A stretch of DNA of 64,000 nt from Halomonas sp. DQ26W (GTDB lineage: Bacteria; Pseudomonadota; Gammaproteobacteria; Pseudomonadales; Halomonadaceae): the NCBI RefSeq assembly GCF_003339685.1, contig NZ_QPKI01000005.1:62001-126000 (forward strand). Reading direction: 5' to 3'. Shown piece after piece: positions 1 to 8,713 of this stretch. Position numbers and translations under genes: made by a program. Position 1 is the first letter of the stretch. The number at the start of each line of letters is the position of its first letter. The notes under the pieces are model-generated. The model was not told the DNA's origin and made no database searches. It was given only the letters and a program-made list of their open reading frames with translations.

Positions 1-463
1 CCGTGTCACGCTCCCGCTCGCTGACCGCATTCTGGTTGTAGAGCGTCGAGATACGCTGCCACTCGCGCCGGGCCTGGTTCAGCTCCGCCTGGGCATTGGC
101 CCGCTCCGCCTGTGCCCGCTGAAGCTCGATCTCATAGGGCTCGCGGTCGATGTGAAACAGCGGCTCGCCCTCCTCGACCATCTGACCCTCCGTATAGAGG
201 CGCTCCTCGAGGATGCCCTGCACCCGCGCCCGCACTTCCACCTCCCGGGAGCCACGCACACGGGCGGCATACTCCTCGACCACATCGACCGAGCGTGGCT
301 CGACTCCCAGCACGCTGACCTGGGACGGGGGACGTTCGCCGCCTCCCATGGCGGCGCTACCGGCGTTGTCGTCCGGCTCACAGCCCGCCAGCAGAGTAGC
401 CAGAAAGCCAAGCGCCAGAATCCATTTCACGGCAAGCTGCCCTCTCGGAGGTGACAGAAGCAT
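1..463 (-). CDS. RND efflux periplasmic adaptor, N-terminal part (runs off window)
   Basis: Membrane-fusion (HlyD/AcrA-type) subunit of a tripartite efflux pump, bridging an inner-membrane RND pump and an outer-membrane channel. Reading the minus strand from an ATG at 463 gives a lipoprotein signal with lipobox LLAGC, then the first beta-barrel strand (VEEYAARVRGSREVEVRARV), the lipoyl half-motif (GILEERLYTEGQMVEEGEPLF) and the start of the coiled-coil hairpin (LYNQNAVSERERD). A GGAG sits about 8 bases before the ATG at 463; an in-frame GTG at 430 would give a shorter signal peptide. The C-terminal half and presumably the pump gene lie outside the window, so the substrate is unknown. Confidence 0.88.
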   Translation of the reverse strand, partial: MLLSPPRGQLAVKWILALGFLATLLAGCEPDDNAGSAAMGGGERPPSQVSVLGVEPRSVDVVEEYAARVRGSREVEVRARVQGILEERLYTEGQMVEEGEPLFHIDREPYEIELQRAQAERANAQAELNQARREWQRISTLYNQNAVSERERDT

Positions 464-550
464 ATAGAGTCTCCGCTGCATATCGTGGTTCGTCAGGGGC
501 AACACGCCCAACAGCAGGGGGTCGCATGGCGGGTTGTTAGCGTGCAACGG

Positions 551-578
551 ATTATAGCTACAACCTTGTATGTATACT
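551..578. promoter_or_regulatory. Candidate divergent promoter elements
   Basis: Between the efflux adaptor and the hydrolase there is a perfect TATAAT reading toward the efflux gene (minus strand, 556 to 551) and a TATACT reading toward the hydrolase (573-578). Neither has a convincing -35 at 17 bases, which would fit regulated promoters. The TGTATAC core at 571-577 is a partial palindrome of the kind bound by GntR/TetR-type repressors. This is inference from short motifs only. Confidence 0.3.
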
Positions 579-657
579 AGCCTTGCACAAGTTCTCCCGT
601 GACTTGGCGAAATACTCCGGTGCCTCGCCTCAAGTGAGGTAAGTGAAGGGGAAACAG

Positions 658-680
658 GCTATGCTGCATAGCAGCATAGC
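658..680. promoter_or_regulatory. Perfect 10-bp inverted repeat in the leader of the hydrolase gene
   Basis: GCTATGCTGC (658-667) and GCAGCATAGC (671-680) form a perfect 10-bp inverted repeat around a 3-base loop. It lies just upstream of the preferred ATG at 700 and swallows an in-frame ATG at 661. It could be an operator or an RNA hairpin in the 5' leader. No T-run follows, so it is not a normal terminator. Confidence 0.45.
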
Positions 681-699
681 TGATTTCACGGAGACACCC

Positions 700-1638
700 A
701 TGGATGCACTGGAACTGGTTCCGCTGCGAGGACTGGAAGTAGCGGTACGCATCTGGCACCCCGACGCACCGAAAACCGTGGTCGCCTGGCATGGTCTGGC
801 ACGCCACGGAGGCGATTTCGAAGGCTTCGCCCGTGCGCTTGGTCCCGAATGGCGAGTCCTGGCGCCGGACACCCCGGGACGCGGACTCTCGAGCTGGTCG
901 CCCATTCCGGCTCAGGACTATCTCTATCGCCGCTACAAGACAGTGGCCCTATCCGTGCTGGATCACTTCTCGCTGGAACAGGTTCCCTGGGTGGGCACTT
1001 CCATGGGCGGGCTATTGGGAATGCTGCTGGCGGCCGAGGCCGACAGCGCCCATCGCATCGAACGCCTGGTGCTCAACGACGTGGGTCCCGAGCTGAATAC
1101 CGACGGCCTGACGCAACTGGCCCTCTATTTCGGCAGGCCGCATCGCTTCGCCACCTTCAGCCAGTTGGAGACGGAGCTGCGCAGCCACTATGGCGGCTTC
1201 GGCATCGAAAGCGACGACGCCTGGCGCCGGCTGGCACTGGGCAGCGCCCGACGCCTGCCCGACGGCAGCTGGACCTACCACTACGATCCACGAATCGGCG
1301 AACAATTCATCCATGACACGCCCCGCAACAGCTGGGCCGACTGGCGGGCGATCCGCTGCCCGCTGATGGTGATACGTGGCGCGGAATCGCCCCTTCTGGA
1401 CGCCGACAGCGTCCTGAGCATGGCCGAGGCACAGCCCGGTCTGGTCACCCTGGAGGTGCCCGGCTGCGGCCATGCCCCGATGCTCGACCGTGACAGCCAG
1501 GTCGCCCCCATCGCCGAGTTTCTCGCCCGCCCCCACCGGCAACGACTGCCGCTCCAGCCACAGCGCCTCGGGAGCTCCTGGTGGCAGCGCATGCTCAGTT
1601 GGGTGAGGCGGGAAAGCCGCCTAAGGGAGACCGACTAG
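700..1638 (+). CDS. Alpha/beta-fold hydrolase
   Basis: A 312-residue cytoplasmic alpha/beta hydrolase. The [10 protein letters not shown] segment forms the oxyanion-hole region. The nucleophile elbow GTSMGG places the catalytic serine near residue 101, and the conserved histidine is in CGHAPML near residue 258. I chose the ATG at 700, with GGAG six bases upstream and a natural N-terminus ([11 protein letters not shown]). In-frame starts at 643 (GTG) and 661 (ATG) also exist, but a perfect hairpin overlaps the latter. The 3' end overlaps the convergent regulator, both genes using the same CTAG as stop. The substrate cannot be told; esterase, haloalkane dehalogenase-like and C-C hydrolase roles are all possible. 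Confidence 0.85.
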   Translation: MDALELVPLRGLEVAVRIWHPDAPKTVVAWHGLARHGGDFEGFARALGPEWRVLAPDTPGRGLSSWSPIPAQDYLYRRYKTVALSVLDHFSLEQVPWVGTSMGGLLGMLLAAEADSAHRIERLVLNDVGPELNTDGLTQLALYFGRPHRFATFSQLETELRSHYGGFGIESDDAWRRLALGSARRLPDGSWTYHYDPRIGEQFIHDTPRNSWADWRAIRCPLMVIRGAESPLLDADSVLSMAEAQPGLVTLEVPGCGHAPMLDRDSQVAPIAEFLARPHRQRLPLQPQRLGSSWWQRMLSWVRRESRLRETD

Positions 1639-3560
1639 CGGCGAAAATCCCGCGGCATCACCCCCCAGCCCTTCAGCCGGGAGAAAAGGGTGGTCGGCTT
1701 CAGCCCCAGCAGCTCGGCGGCCCCGCCCTCCCCCGACACCTTGCCCGCACACTGCCTCAGCGCCGCTATGGCGTTGTCGCGCTGGCGTCGGCAAAGCTCC
1801 TGCTCGGGAAGCGGCCCCTGTTCTTCGGGCTCAGTGCTCATCTCGCCCCGAGGCGAGGGCGACTTCCCGGCCAGAAGATCGTCGAACATCAGACGCCGGT
1901 CCTGGGTGACGATCACCTGGCGCTCGATGACGTTCTCCAACTCGCGAATGTTCCCCGGCCAGCTATAACGCTGGAGGATCTCGAGCTGAGCCGGGGGGAT
2001 ACGCACCCCCGGCTTGTTGAATTTCTGGCAGGCACGCTGCAGGAAATGATGCGCCAGCAGCGGCACGTCGCCGATACGACTGCGCAGTGGCACGGAGTCG
2101 ATGGGAAAGACATTGAGGCGGAAGTACAGGTCCTCACGAAAGCTGCCCTCTTCGATCATCTCGCGCAACTCGCGATTGGTCGCGGCGATGACCCGCACAT
2201 CCACTTCCCGCGTGAGATTGTCGCCCACCCGCTCGAACTGCTGATCCTGGAGCACTCGGAGCAGCTTGCTTTGCAGCTCCAGCGGAATTTCCCCCACCTC
2301 ATCGAGGAAGAGGGTACCGCCATCGGCCAGTTCGAAGCGGCCGGGACGGTCGTTCACCGCCCCGGTGAAGGCCCCCTTCACGTGACCGAAGAACTCGCTT
2401 TCGAACAGGTCGCGGGGAATCGCCGCACAGTTCACCCGTATCAGCGGCCGGTCACTGCGTTCGCTACCGACATGGATCGCACGGGCAATCAGCTCCTTGC
2501 CGGTGCCCGACTCACCGCTGATCAGCACGTTGGCGTCCGTGGGGGCAACCAGTGCGATCTGGCGGATCAACTGGGCGACAGCCGGGCTCTCGCCGACGAT
2601 CTCCCGGTGATTGAGTTCGGCCTTGATCTCTTCCTGCAGATACTGGTTCTCGAGTTCGAGGCGCTGCTTGAGAGACTCCACTTCGGTGAGCGCATCGCGC
2701 AGCTGCTGCTCGGCCCGCTTGCGCTCACGAATATCACGAAACAGCACCACCGCACCCACCAGCCGCCCCATTTCGAATATAGGAGTGCTGGTATATTCCA
2801 CCGGTATCGCCTCGCCGTTCTTGTGCCAGAAGACTTCATCATCGACCCGGTGTACCTGGCCATCGCTGAATGAAGCATGAATCGAACACTGTTGAACGGG
2901 AAAGTGGCTGCCGTCGCCGCGGGTATGGTGAAACAGGAGGTGCGCGTCATGCCCTACCATGTCATCACTGCTCCAGCCCAGGATGCGCTCGGCCGCCGGA
3001 TTGACGAAGGTGGTCCTGCCTTCTGCATCAAGGCCATAGATGCCCTCTCCCGCGGCCCCCAGGATCAACTGATTCTGGCGCTCGATACGCTCGAAGACCT
3101 GCTCGACACGCTGCCAGCCCACATGGCCGCGACGATGCTGACGCCCCAGATCGGCCTTGGCGCGCCGCTGCTCGGCCTTGTCGCGATCGACCAGGGTCAG
3201 CAGCAGTTCGCTATGACCATCCAGCACCTGGGCGAAGCTCTCGACATGGTGTGGCTGGCGGGTCAGGTCGAGCAGCACCAGGTCGTCGGACCAGGCCGGC
3301 GACCGGTGCAGCGCCTCATCGGTAAAGCTGACCCATAGCGGAAGCGAGGCGCCCAGGAAATGGCTGAAGGGTCGTGCCGACAGCAGATGCGGTTCACCGC
3401 CCAGCAGTTCACAGGCTGCCGCGTTGGCATCGATCAGCCTGTCGCTAAATGGATCGACGACCAGCATGGCCTGGGGCGACAGAGTAAATATCCGGTCGGA
3501 GAGCGCAGGCGATGCTCGGAAGCCATCCGCCCTGGGCAACGCGCGTGAGTCAGTGTTCAT
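1635..3560 (-). CDS. Sigma-54-dependent activator with PAS sensor domains
   Basis: A 641-residue bacterial enhancer-binding protein. Two PAS-like segments (about residues 20-110 and 165-280) precede a coiled linker. The AAA+ domain (about 315-545) has Walker A GESGTGKE, the sigma-54-contacting GAFTGA loop and Walker [13 protein letters not shown]-terminal HTH ends the protein ([22 protein letters not shown]), a variant of the Fis-type domain. It is transcribed divergently from the cyanate transporter/cyanase operon. A near-palindrome (3638-3659) and a -24/-12-like promoter (3754-3770) lie between them, so it probably activates that operon. The PAS ligand is unknown. The ATG at 3560 gives a complete N-terminus. 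Confidence 0.9.
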   Translation of the reverse strand: MNTDSRALPRADGFRASPALSDRIFTLSPQAMLVVDPFSDRLIDANAAACELLGGEPHLLSARPFSHFLGASLPLWVSFTDEALHRSPAWSDDLVLLDLTRQPHHVESFAQVLDGHSELLLTLVDRDKAEQRRAKADLGRQHRRGHVGWQRVEQVFERIERQNQLILGAAGEGIYGLDAEGRTTFVNPAAERILGWSSDDMVGHDAHLLFHHTRGDGSHFPVQQCSIHASFSDGQVHRVDDEVFWHKNGEAIPVEYTSTPIFEMGRLVGAVVLFRDIRERKRAEQQLRDALTEVESLKQRLELENQYLQEEIKAELNHREIVGESPAVAQLIRQIALVAPTDANVLISGESGTGKELIARAIHVGSERSDRPLIRVNCAAIPRDLFESEFFGHVKGAFTGAVNDRPGRFELADGGTLFLDEVGEIPLELQSKLLRVLQDQQFERVGDNLTREVDVRVIAATNRELREMIEEGSFREDLYFRLNVFPIDSVPLRSRIGDVPLLAHHFLQRACQKFNKPGVRIPPAQLEILQRYSWPGNIRELENVIERQVIVTQDRRLMFDDLLAGKSPSPRGEMSTEPEEQGPLPEQELCRRQRDNAIAALRQCAGKVSGEGGAAELLGLKPTTLFSRLKGWGVMPRDFRR

Positions 3561-3637
3561 CGTGGCACATCCTCAATGGAACCTCTTCTCCTCCCTTTCC
3601 ATACAAGACCCGCGCCATATACGAAAATCCGCCATTT

Positions 3638-3659
3638 ATTCAACGAAATATCGTCGAAT
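3638..3659. promoter_or_regulatory. Candidate enhancer (UAS) for the divergent sigma-54 activator
   Basis: ATTCAACGA (3638-3646), four bases, then TCGTCGAAT (3651-3659): a 9-bp inverted repeat with one mismatch. It is about 95-115 bases upstream of the -24 element at 3756, a usual enhancer distance. The half-motif ATACGAAA also occurs at 3619 and 3658. Binding by the adjacent activator is inferred from position. Confidence 0.45.
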
Positions 3660-3753
3660 ACGAAATCCCGTCACTCATCCAGCCTCCAATAGAACCCGCC
3701 ACGATTAGCCGCAGACTATTGAGGATAAAGGCTTATTCCTCCCATACCTCCGA

Positions 3754-3770
3754 TTGGCACGGGATTCGTA
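3754..3770 (+). promoter_or_regulatory. Candidate sigma-54 (-24/-12) promoter of the cyanate operon
   Basis: TTGGCACGGGATTCGTA matches the -24 half of the consensus exactly (TTGGCACG) and keeps the G of the -12 element at the right spacing, although TTGC reads TCGT. The expected start site is near 3780, about 80 bases before the first gene of the operon. The flanking gene is a sigma-54 activator, which supports the call. Confidence 0.55.
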
Positions 3771-3860
3771 TAGATATAAGAAGTCGGGCTGGCTTCTTCC
3801 GTGGATGCACCAAACCGGCACAGCGCATCGTCCCAATGCTCCCGCGAGGTGAATAACAAC

Positions 3861-5288
3861 ATGACCAACCACAACGATCACAACAGCCTGGGCAACCCCT
3901 TCGATCACAGGCAGTCGCTGGTCCATGGACGCCACTGCGACTGCCAGACCTGCCTGGCCGACGACGCTCCACGCACCATGCCGGCCCACTCGGCGGCACA
4001 GCCCGGCGAGCGGCCCAGCACCCAGGTCAACAGCGATGACATGATGGATCGTGTGGTCGAAAGTGCCCTGGTACGCGGCATCTTCGGCCATAGCGATATC
4101 CATCGCCGCCAGTTCATGAAGCTGGTGGGTGGCGGTACCGCGGCCGCCGTGCTGGCGAGCCTGTTCCCCATGGATGCCATCAAGGCGGCCGTCAAGGAGG
4201 ACCTGGGCCCGCTGGAGAAGACCCGGCTGGATATCGGCTTCGTGCCGATCACCTGCGCCACGCCGATCATCATGGCCCACCCCATGGGCTTCTATGAGCG
4301 CTACGGCCTGGACGTCTCGCTGATCAAGACCGCCGGCTGGGCAGTGGCCCGGGACAAGTCGCTCAACCGCGAGTACGACGCCGCCCATATGCTGACCCCG
4401 ATGCCGCTGGCCATGACACTCGGCGCGGGCTCCAACCCCGAGCACTTCATCATGCCCGCCGTAGAGAACATCAACGGCCAGGCGATCGTCCTGCACAACG
4501 ACCATCAGGACAAGCGCGACCCTCAGCAGTGGAAGGGCTTCACCTTCGGCGTGCCTTTCGAGTACTCGATGCACAACTTCCTGCTGCGCTACTACGTCGC
4601 CGAGCATGGTCTCGACCCCGACCAGGACATTCAGATCCGGGTGATCCCGCCGCCCGAGATGGTCGCCAACCTGCGCGCCGGCAATATCGACGGCTTCCTC
4701 TCGCCGGACCCCTTCAACCAGCGAGCCGTCTACGAGCGTATCGGCTTCATCCACCTGCTGACCAAGGAAATCTGGGAGGGCCACCCATGCTGTGCCTTCG
4801 CCACCAGCGCCCAATTCGCCCGGGAGAATCCCAACACCTATGGCGCCCTGCTGCGGGCGATCATCGATGCCACCCAGTACTCCTCGAATCCCGAGAATCG
4901 CTCGGAGATCGCCGAGGCCATCGCCCCGACCAATTACCTCAACCAGCCGGTCACGGTCATCGAGCAGGTCCTGACAGGCACCTTTGCCGACGGCCTGGGT
5001 GAAGTCCAACGGGTGCCCGATCGCATCGACTTCGACCCCTTCCCCTGGCACTCCATGGCGGTGTGGATCCTTACCCAGATGAAGCGCTGGGGCTACATCG
5101 ACGGCCATGTGGACTACCAGCAAGTCGCGCGAGACGTCTATCTCGCCAGCGATGCCCGTGAGGTGATGCGCGAACTGGGCTACGAGGCGCCGGAGGAGAA
5201 CTCACGCAACTACGAGATCATGGGCAAGACCTTCGACTACACCCAGCCGGAAGCCTACCTCGAAAGCTTCGATATCCGCAGGAGCTAA
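3861..5288 (+). CDS. NrtA/CmpA-type ABC substrate-binding protein (probable cyanate uptake)
   Basis: A 475-residue periplasmic binding protein of the nitrate/bicarbonate/cyanate family (NMT1-like fold), ending in DYTQPEAYLESFDI. It is followed by a matching permease, ATPase and cyanase, so cyanate is the likely ligand. The Tat motif (HRRQFMKL, Arg82-Arg83, followed by a hydrophobic stretch to about residue 110) is internal. It is preceded by about 80 residues carrying a Cys cluster (HCDCQTC, Cys26, 28, 31). The ATG at 3861 has GAGGTGA upstream; a GTG at 3801 is less likely. The extension is odd for a Tat substrate and could be a regulatory or metal-binding segment. Nitrate or bicarbonate remain possible ligands. 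Confidence 0.85.
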   Translation: MTNHNDHNSLGNPFDHRQSLVHGRHCDCQTCLADDAPRTMPAHSAAQPGERPSTQVNSDDMMDRVVESALVRGIFGHSDIHRRQFMKLVGGGTAAAVLASLFPMDAIKAAVKEDLGPLEKTRLDIGFVPITCATPIIMAHPMGFYERYGLDVSLIKTAGWAVARDKSLNREYDAAHMLTPMPLAMTLGAGSNPEHFIMPAVENINGQAIVLHNDHQDKRDPQQWKGFTFGVPFEYSMHNFLLRYYVAEHGLDPDQDIQIRVIPPPEMVANLRAGNIDGFLSPDPFNQRAVYERIGFIHLLTKEIWEGHPCCAFATSAQFARENPNTYGALLRAIIDATQYSSNPENRSEIAEAIAPTNYLNQPVTVIEQVLTGTFADGLGEVQRVPDRIDFDPFPWHSMAVWILTQMKRWGYIDGHVDYQQVARDVYLASDAREVMRELGYEAPEENSRNYEIMGKTFDYTQPEAYLESFDIRRS

Positions 5289-5291
5289 ACC

Positions 5292-6152
5292 ATGGACCGC
5301 ACGACGACCGAGTGGAACTTCAGCCTCAACGTACGCGCCAGCCTGCTGGCCGTGGTACTCCTGGTCATCGGTCTGGGGCTCTGGGAGGGGCTCAATCAGG
5401 TGCCGATATTGGGCGGCGGCGGGGGCGAGCTGAGCGAGTACGAACAGCTGATGGCCGGTGCCGACCAGACCGCCAAGGTGCCGCCACCGTCGGAGGTTCT
5501 GGTGCGCGCCTGGGAGGAACTGTCCAACCCCTTCTATGATGCCGGTCCCAACGACAAGGGCATCGCCATCCAGTTGGGATATTCGCTGTATCGCGTGCTC
5601 ACAGGCTACCTGCTGGCGGCGGCGATCGCGATTCCGCTGGGCTTTCTGATAGGCATGTCGCCACTGATGTACAAGGCGCTCAATCCCTTCATTCAGGTGC
5701 TACGCCCGATCTCGCCACTGGCCTGGATGCCACTGGCGCTGTTCATCATCCAGGACTCCGAGGCCTCGGCGATCTTCGTCATCTTCATCTGCTCGATCTG
5801 GCCGATGCTGCTGAATACGGCGTTCGGTGTGGCCGGCGTCAGGGAGGACTGGGTCAACGTGGCCCGCACCCACGAACTGTCGCCGCTTGCAACCGCATTC
5901 AAGGTGATTCTGCCCGCCGCGGCGCCGACCATCCTCACCGGCATGCGCATTTCCATCGGAATCGCCTGGCTGGTGATCGTCGCCGCCGAGATGCTCGTGG
6001 GCGGTACCGGCATCGGCTACTACGTGTGGAACGAGTGGAACAACCTCGACCTGACCAGCGTGATCTTTTCGATCCTGATGATCGGCGTGGTGGGAATGTT
6101 GCTGGACATGGCGCTGTCGATGATCGCCCGCCTGGTCACCTATGAAGAATAA
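5292..6152 (+). CDS. NrtB/CynB-type ABC permease
   Basis: A 286-residue inner-membrane permease of the BPD_transp_1 family. It has a first membrane segment near residues 15-30, a periplasmic loop, then five or so further segments. The EAA-type coupling loop lies around residues 185-205 (ARTHELSPLATAFKVILPAA). It starts 3 bases after the binding-protein stop and 15 bases before the ATPase, so it is clearly in the same operon. It would form the translocation pore of the cyanate/nitrate-type importer. The family is certain; the substrate is inferred from cynS. Confidence 0.9.
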   Translation: MDRTTTEWNFSLNVRASLLAVVLLVIGLGLWEGLNQVPILGGGGGELSEYEQLMAGADQTAKVPPPSEVLVRAWEELSNPFYDAGPNDKGIAIQLGYSLYRVLTGYLLAAAIAIPLGFLIGMSPLMYKALNPFIQVLRPISPLAWMPLALFIIQDSEASAIFVIFICSIWPMLLNTAFGVAGVREDWVNVARTHELSPLATAFKVILPAAAPTILTGMRISIGIAWLVIVAAEMLVGGTGIGYYVWNEWNNLDLTSVIFSILMIGVVGMLLDMALSMIARLVTYEE

Positions 6153-6167
6153 TCCGAGGAGAACCCC

Positions 6168-7130
6168 ATGAGTCATGCCTTCGTGGAAGTCCAACAGGCG
6201 GCCAAGCGCTTCCCCGGCGCCAAGGGCACCGACGACCTGACCGTATTCGAGAATGTCAGCTTTCAACTGGGTAAGGGCGAGTTCGTCTGCATCATCGGCC
6301 ACTCCGGCTGCGGCAAGTCGACCATCATGAATGCCCTGGCCGGACTGGACCGGTTCAGCGACGGGGCCATGATCATGGAGGGCAAGGAGATCGACGGCCC
6401 CGGCCTGGAGCGTGGCGTGGTGTTCCAGAACTACAGCCTGCTGCCATGGCTGTCGGCGCTGGAGAACGTGCGCTTCGGCGTGCGCGCCCGCTGGAAGGCA
6501 TGGGACGAGGCCAAGGTAACCGCGCACAGCCTGAAATACCTGGAGATGGTGGGCCTCAAGGATGTGGTCGACCGCAGGCCGGCCCAGCTCTCTGGCGGCA
6601 TGCGCCAGCGGGTCAGCATCGCCCGCGCCTTCGCCACCAAGCCTATGCTGCTGCTGCTCGATGAACCCTTCGGGGCACTGGATGCGCTGACCCGCGGCGT
6701 GATCCAGGACGAGTTGATCAAGATCTGGAGTCAGGACCGCCAGACGGTATTCATGATCACCCATGACGTCGACGAGGCGATCCTGCTCGCCGACCGCATC
6801 TTCCTGATGACCAACGGCCCGGAGGCCCGCATCGCCGAGGCGGTGGAGATCGACCTGCCCCGGCCACGCAACCGTGCCGAGATCGTCAAGCACCGCCACT
6901 TCTACACCATCCGCAACTACCTGGTGGATTTCCTGGTGACCCGTTCAGCCATCATGACCACCAGCGAACTGGACGGAAACGGACTGCACTACCCCAGGCC
7001 GGTCGACCCGGTCGCCCTGAAGGCGGCCGAGGACGATGCGCTAGATACCCCGGTGGCAGGCGACCCCGCCGCCATCGATACAGACCAGAAGCTGGTCAGA
7101 TTCACTCCCAAGGAGACCCACCATGGATAA
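6168..7130 (+). CDS. NrtD/CynD-type ABC ATPase
   Basis: A 320-residue ATP-binding subunit with Walker A GHSGCGKST, Q-loop (VFQNYSLLPW), signature LSGGMRQR, Walker B LLLLDEP and H-loop MITHDVDE. It carries a C-terminal extension of about 60 residues beyond the usual NrtD/SsuB length, with no motif I recognise. Its stop overlaps the cyanase start by 8 bases, suggesting translational coupling. It powers the importer encoded just upstream. Confidence 0.92.
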   Translation: MSHAFVEVQQAAKRFPGAKGTDDLTVFENVSFQLGKGEFVCIIGHSGCGKSTIMNALAGLDRFSDGAMIMEGKEIDGPGLERGVVFQNYSLLPWLSALENVRFGVRARWKAWDEAKVTAHSLKYLEMVGLKDVVDRRPAQLSGGMRQRVSIARAFATKPMLLLLDEPFGALDALTRGVIQDELIKIWSQDRQTVFMITHDVDEAILLADRIFLMTNGPEARIAEAVEIDLPRPRNRAEIVKHRHFYTIRNYLVDFLVTRSAIMTTSELDGNGLHYPRPVDPVALKAAEDDALDTPVAGDPAAIDTDQKLVRFTPKETHHG

Positions 7131-7563
7131 GCTCGAAATGCGCCATACCCTGCTCGCCGCCAAGGCACGCAAGAAGATGAGCTGGGACGAGATCGGCAAG
7201 GCCGTCGGCATGTCACCGGTATGGGTCGCCTCGACCTGCTACGGCATGAACAGTGCCAGCGCCGAGGTCGCCCACAAGCTCTGCGATGCCCTCGCGGTTG
7301 ACACCGATGTCGCCGAGGCGCTGGTTGCTTTCCCGACCAAGGCCTGGGACGAGGCCATTCCCCAGGACCCCTTCATCTATCGCCTATATGAGGTCGTCGG
7401 CGTCTATGGAGAGACCCTCAAGGACGTGGTCCAGGAGAAGTTCGGCGACGGCATCATGAGCGCCATCGACTTCACCATGGAAGTCGACAAGATCGAGAAC
7501 CCGAAGGGCGACCGAGTACTGCTGACCCTCAACGGCAAGTTTCTGCCCTACAAGGCCTGGTAG
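7123..7563 (+). CDS. cynS: Cyanase (cyanate lyase, EC 4.2.1.104)
   Basis: A 146-residue decameric cyanase that converts cyanate and bicarbonate to ammonia and CO2. The N-terminal helical DNA-binding-like domain (about 1-70) is followed by the catalytic domain. The known catalytic triad of the E. coli enzyme (Arg96, Glu99, Ser122) is present as Arg87, Glu90 and Ser113. It is the last gene of the transporter operon, giving nitrogen assimilation from, and detoxification of, cyanate. Its 3' end overlaps the convergent broken kinase gene by about 35 bases. Confidence 0.97.
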   Translation: MDKLEMRHTLLAAKARKKMSWDEIGKAVGMSPVWVASTCYGMNSASAEVAHKLCDALAVDTDVAEALVAFPTKAWDEAIPQDPFIYRLYEVVGVYGETLKDVVQEKFGDGIMSAIDFTMEVDKIENPKGDRVLLTLNGKFLPYKAW

Positions 7564-8435
7564 CGGGTAGCCCTATAGCCCATAGACCGTAATCCGTCGC
7601 CACGGCGGCGTTTACCGCATTGCGATACCCCCCGCCGAACAGCAACAGGTGGTTGAGTAGCGGGTAGAGCTGAAACAACGCCTCGCGCCGCGGCCAGTCG
7701 TCGGGAGGCGAGGCATCCCAGTAGGCCTCGTAGAAGGCGTCAGGAGGCGAGCCGAACAGCGTCAGCATGGCCAGATCCACTTCGGAATAGTGGCAATAGA
7801 CCGCCGGGTCGATGATCGCCGGCCCCCGCGGGGTGTACAGCACATTGCCCGACCAGAGGTCGCCATGCACCAGGCTCGCCGGCACATCGGGTAGCCACGC
7901 CTCCAGTTCATGGGCAATACGCTCGATCCGTTCGCGCAGGCTGGCATCCAGCAGCCCGCGCTCATGACAGGCCGCCACCAACGGCAGCAGGCGCCGCTCA
8001 CGCTGAAAGACACGGCCGTCGGCCAGGGGGGGGGGCGTTGGGCTGGGGCGTGCGGCCGCAGGCATTGTCCCGCGGCCAACCGTGCTCGGCGGCGGTATGG
8101 GCATGCAATTGGCGCAGCCCCTCTCCCAGGGCTGCGGCACTGGCCGTCAAACGCGATGTACCCTCCAGCGCCTCCATCACCAACCAGCCCTCGGCAAGCC
8201 CGAGCACCCAGGGCACGACCAACGACGTACCCGCCTCGTGCAAGGCTTGCAACCCATCGGCCTCGCCGGCCAGCCGGGCGGGGTCGTCACGCTTGATCAC
8301 CACGGAGCCCTGATGAGTTTCCAGCCAGTAGACGGCGGCGATATCGCCTCCACCCAGGGGGCGGGGCTCTCCCAAGGGCCATCCCCGGGGTTCAAGCCCG
8401 ACGTTTTGCAACAGCAACGACAGTGCAGCTTCCAT
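7529..8435 (-). pseudogene. Fructosamine-kinase family gene, frameshifted at a C10 tract
   Basis: Two minus-strand frames together encode one fructosamine/ketosamine-3-kinase-like protein. The first (from ATG 8435, after GGAGAGAAGG) carries the ATP-binding lobe (GGDIAAVYWLE, VVIKRD) and runs to CGRTPQPNAPPP. The second continues with LADGRVFQRERRL, the catalytic loop LVHGDLWSGNVL and PAVYCHYSEVDLAML. The switch falls in a run of ten Cs on the coding strand (8026-8035). Eleven or eight Cs would restore the frame. Family enzymes phosphorylate sugar-amine adducts to repair glycated protein. The break may be real decay, slippage-based switching or a sequencing error. Confidence 0.82.
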
Positions 8436-8713
8436 GACCCTTCTCTCCCGCAGTTGATGTTGCGGTGCTCTTTCCAGTGCCTATGTTTAAGCCTTGTTTA
8501 TCGGCTTTGCTTCTCGCCTGTTTCACGATTGCCTACAGCCTCATCGGCAACGCGTCGACTGTCAAAGCCTGTCCCGCACAGCCATTCGGTCTGCTCCAGG
8601 CCATGCCACTAGAGATACGCGTTATACAACCCGCCGCCTGAACGCCTACAGTGAAGTTACCCCTGCCGCACAGTACACCCGGGAGGCATGAGAGGCATGA
8701 TGAGAGGTACCTA

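Noticed and set aside
3705..5123. Long minus-strand frame opposite the cyanate binding protein
   Set aside because: Low-complexity, His/Val/Gly-rich translation without motifs, fully antisense to a recognised gene.
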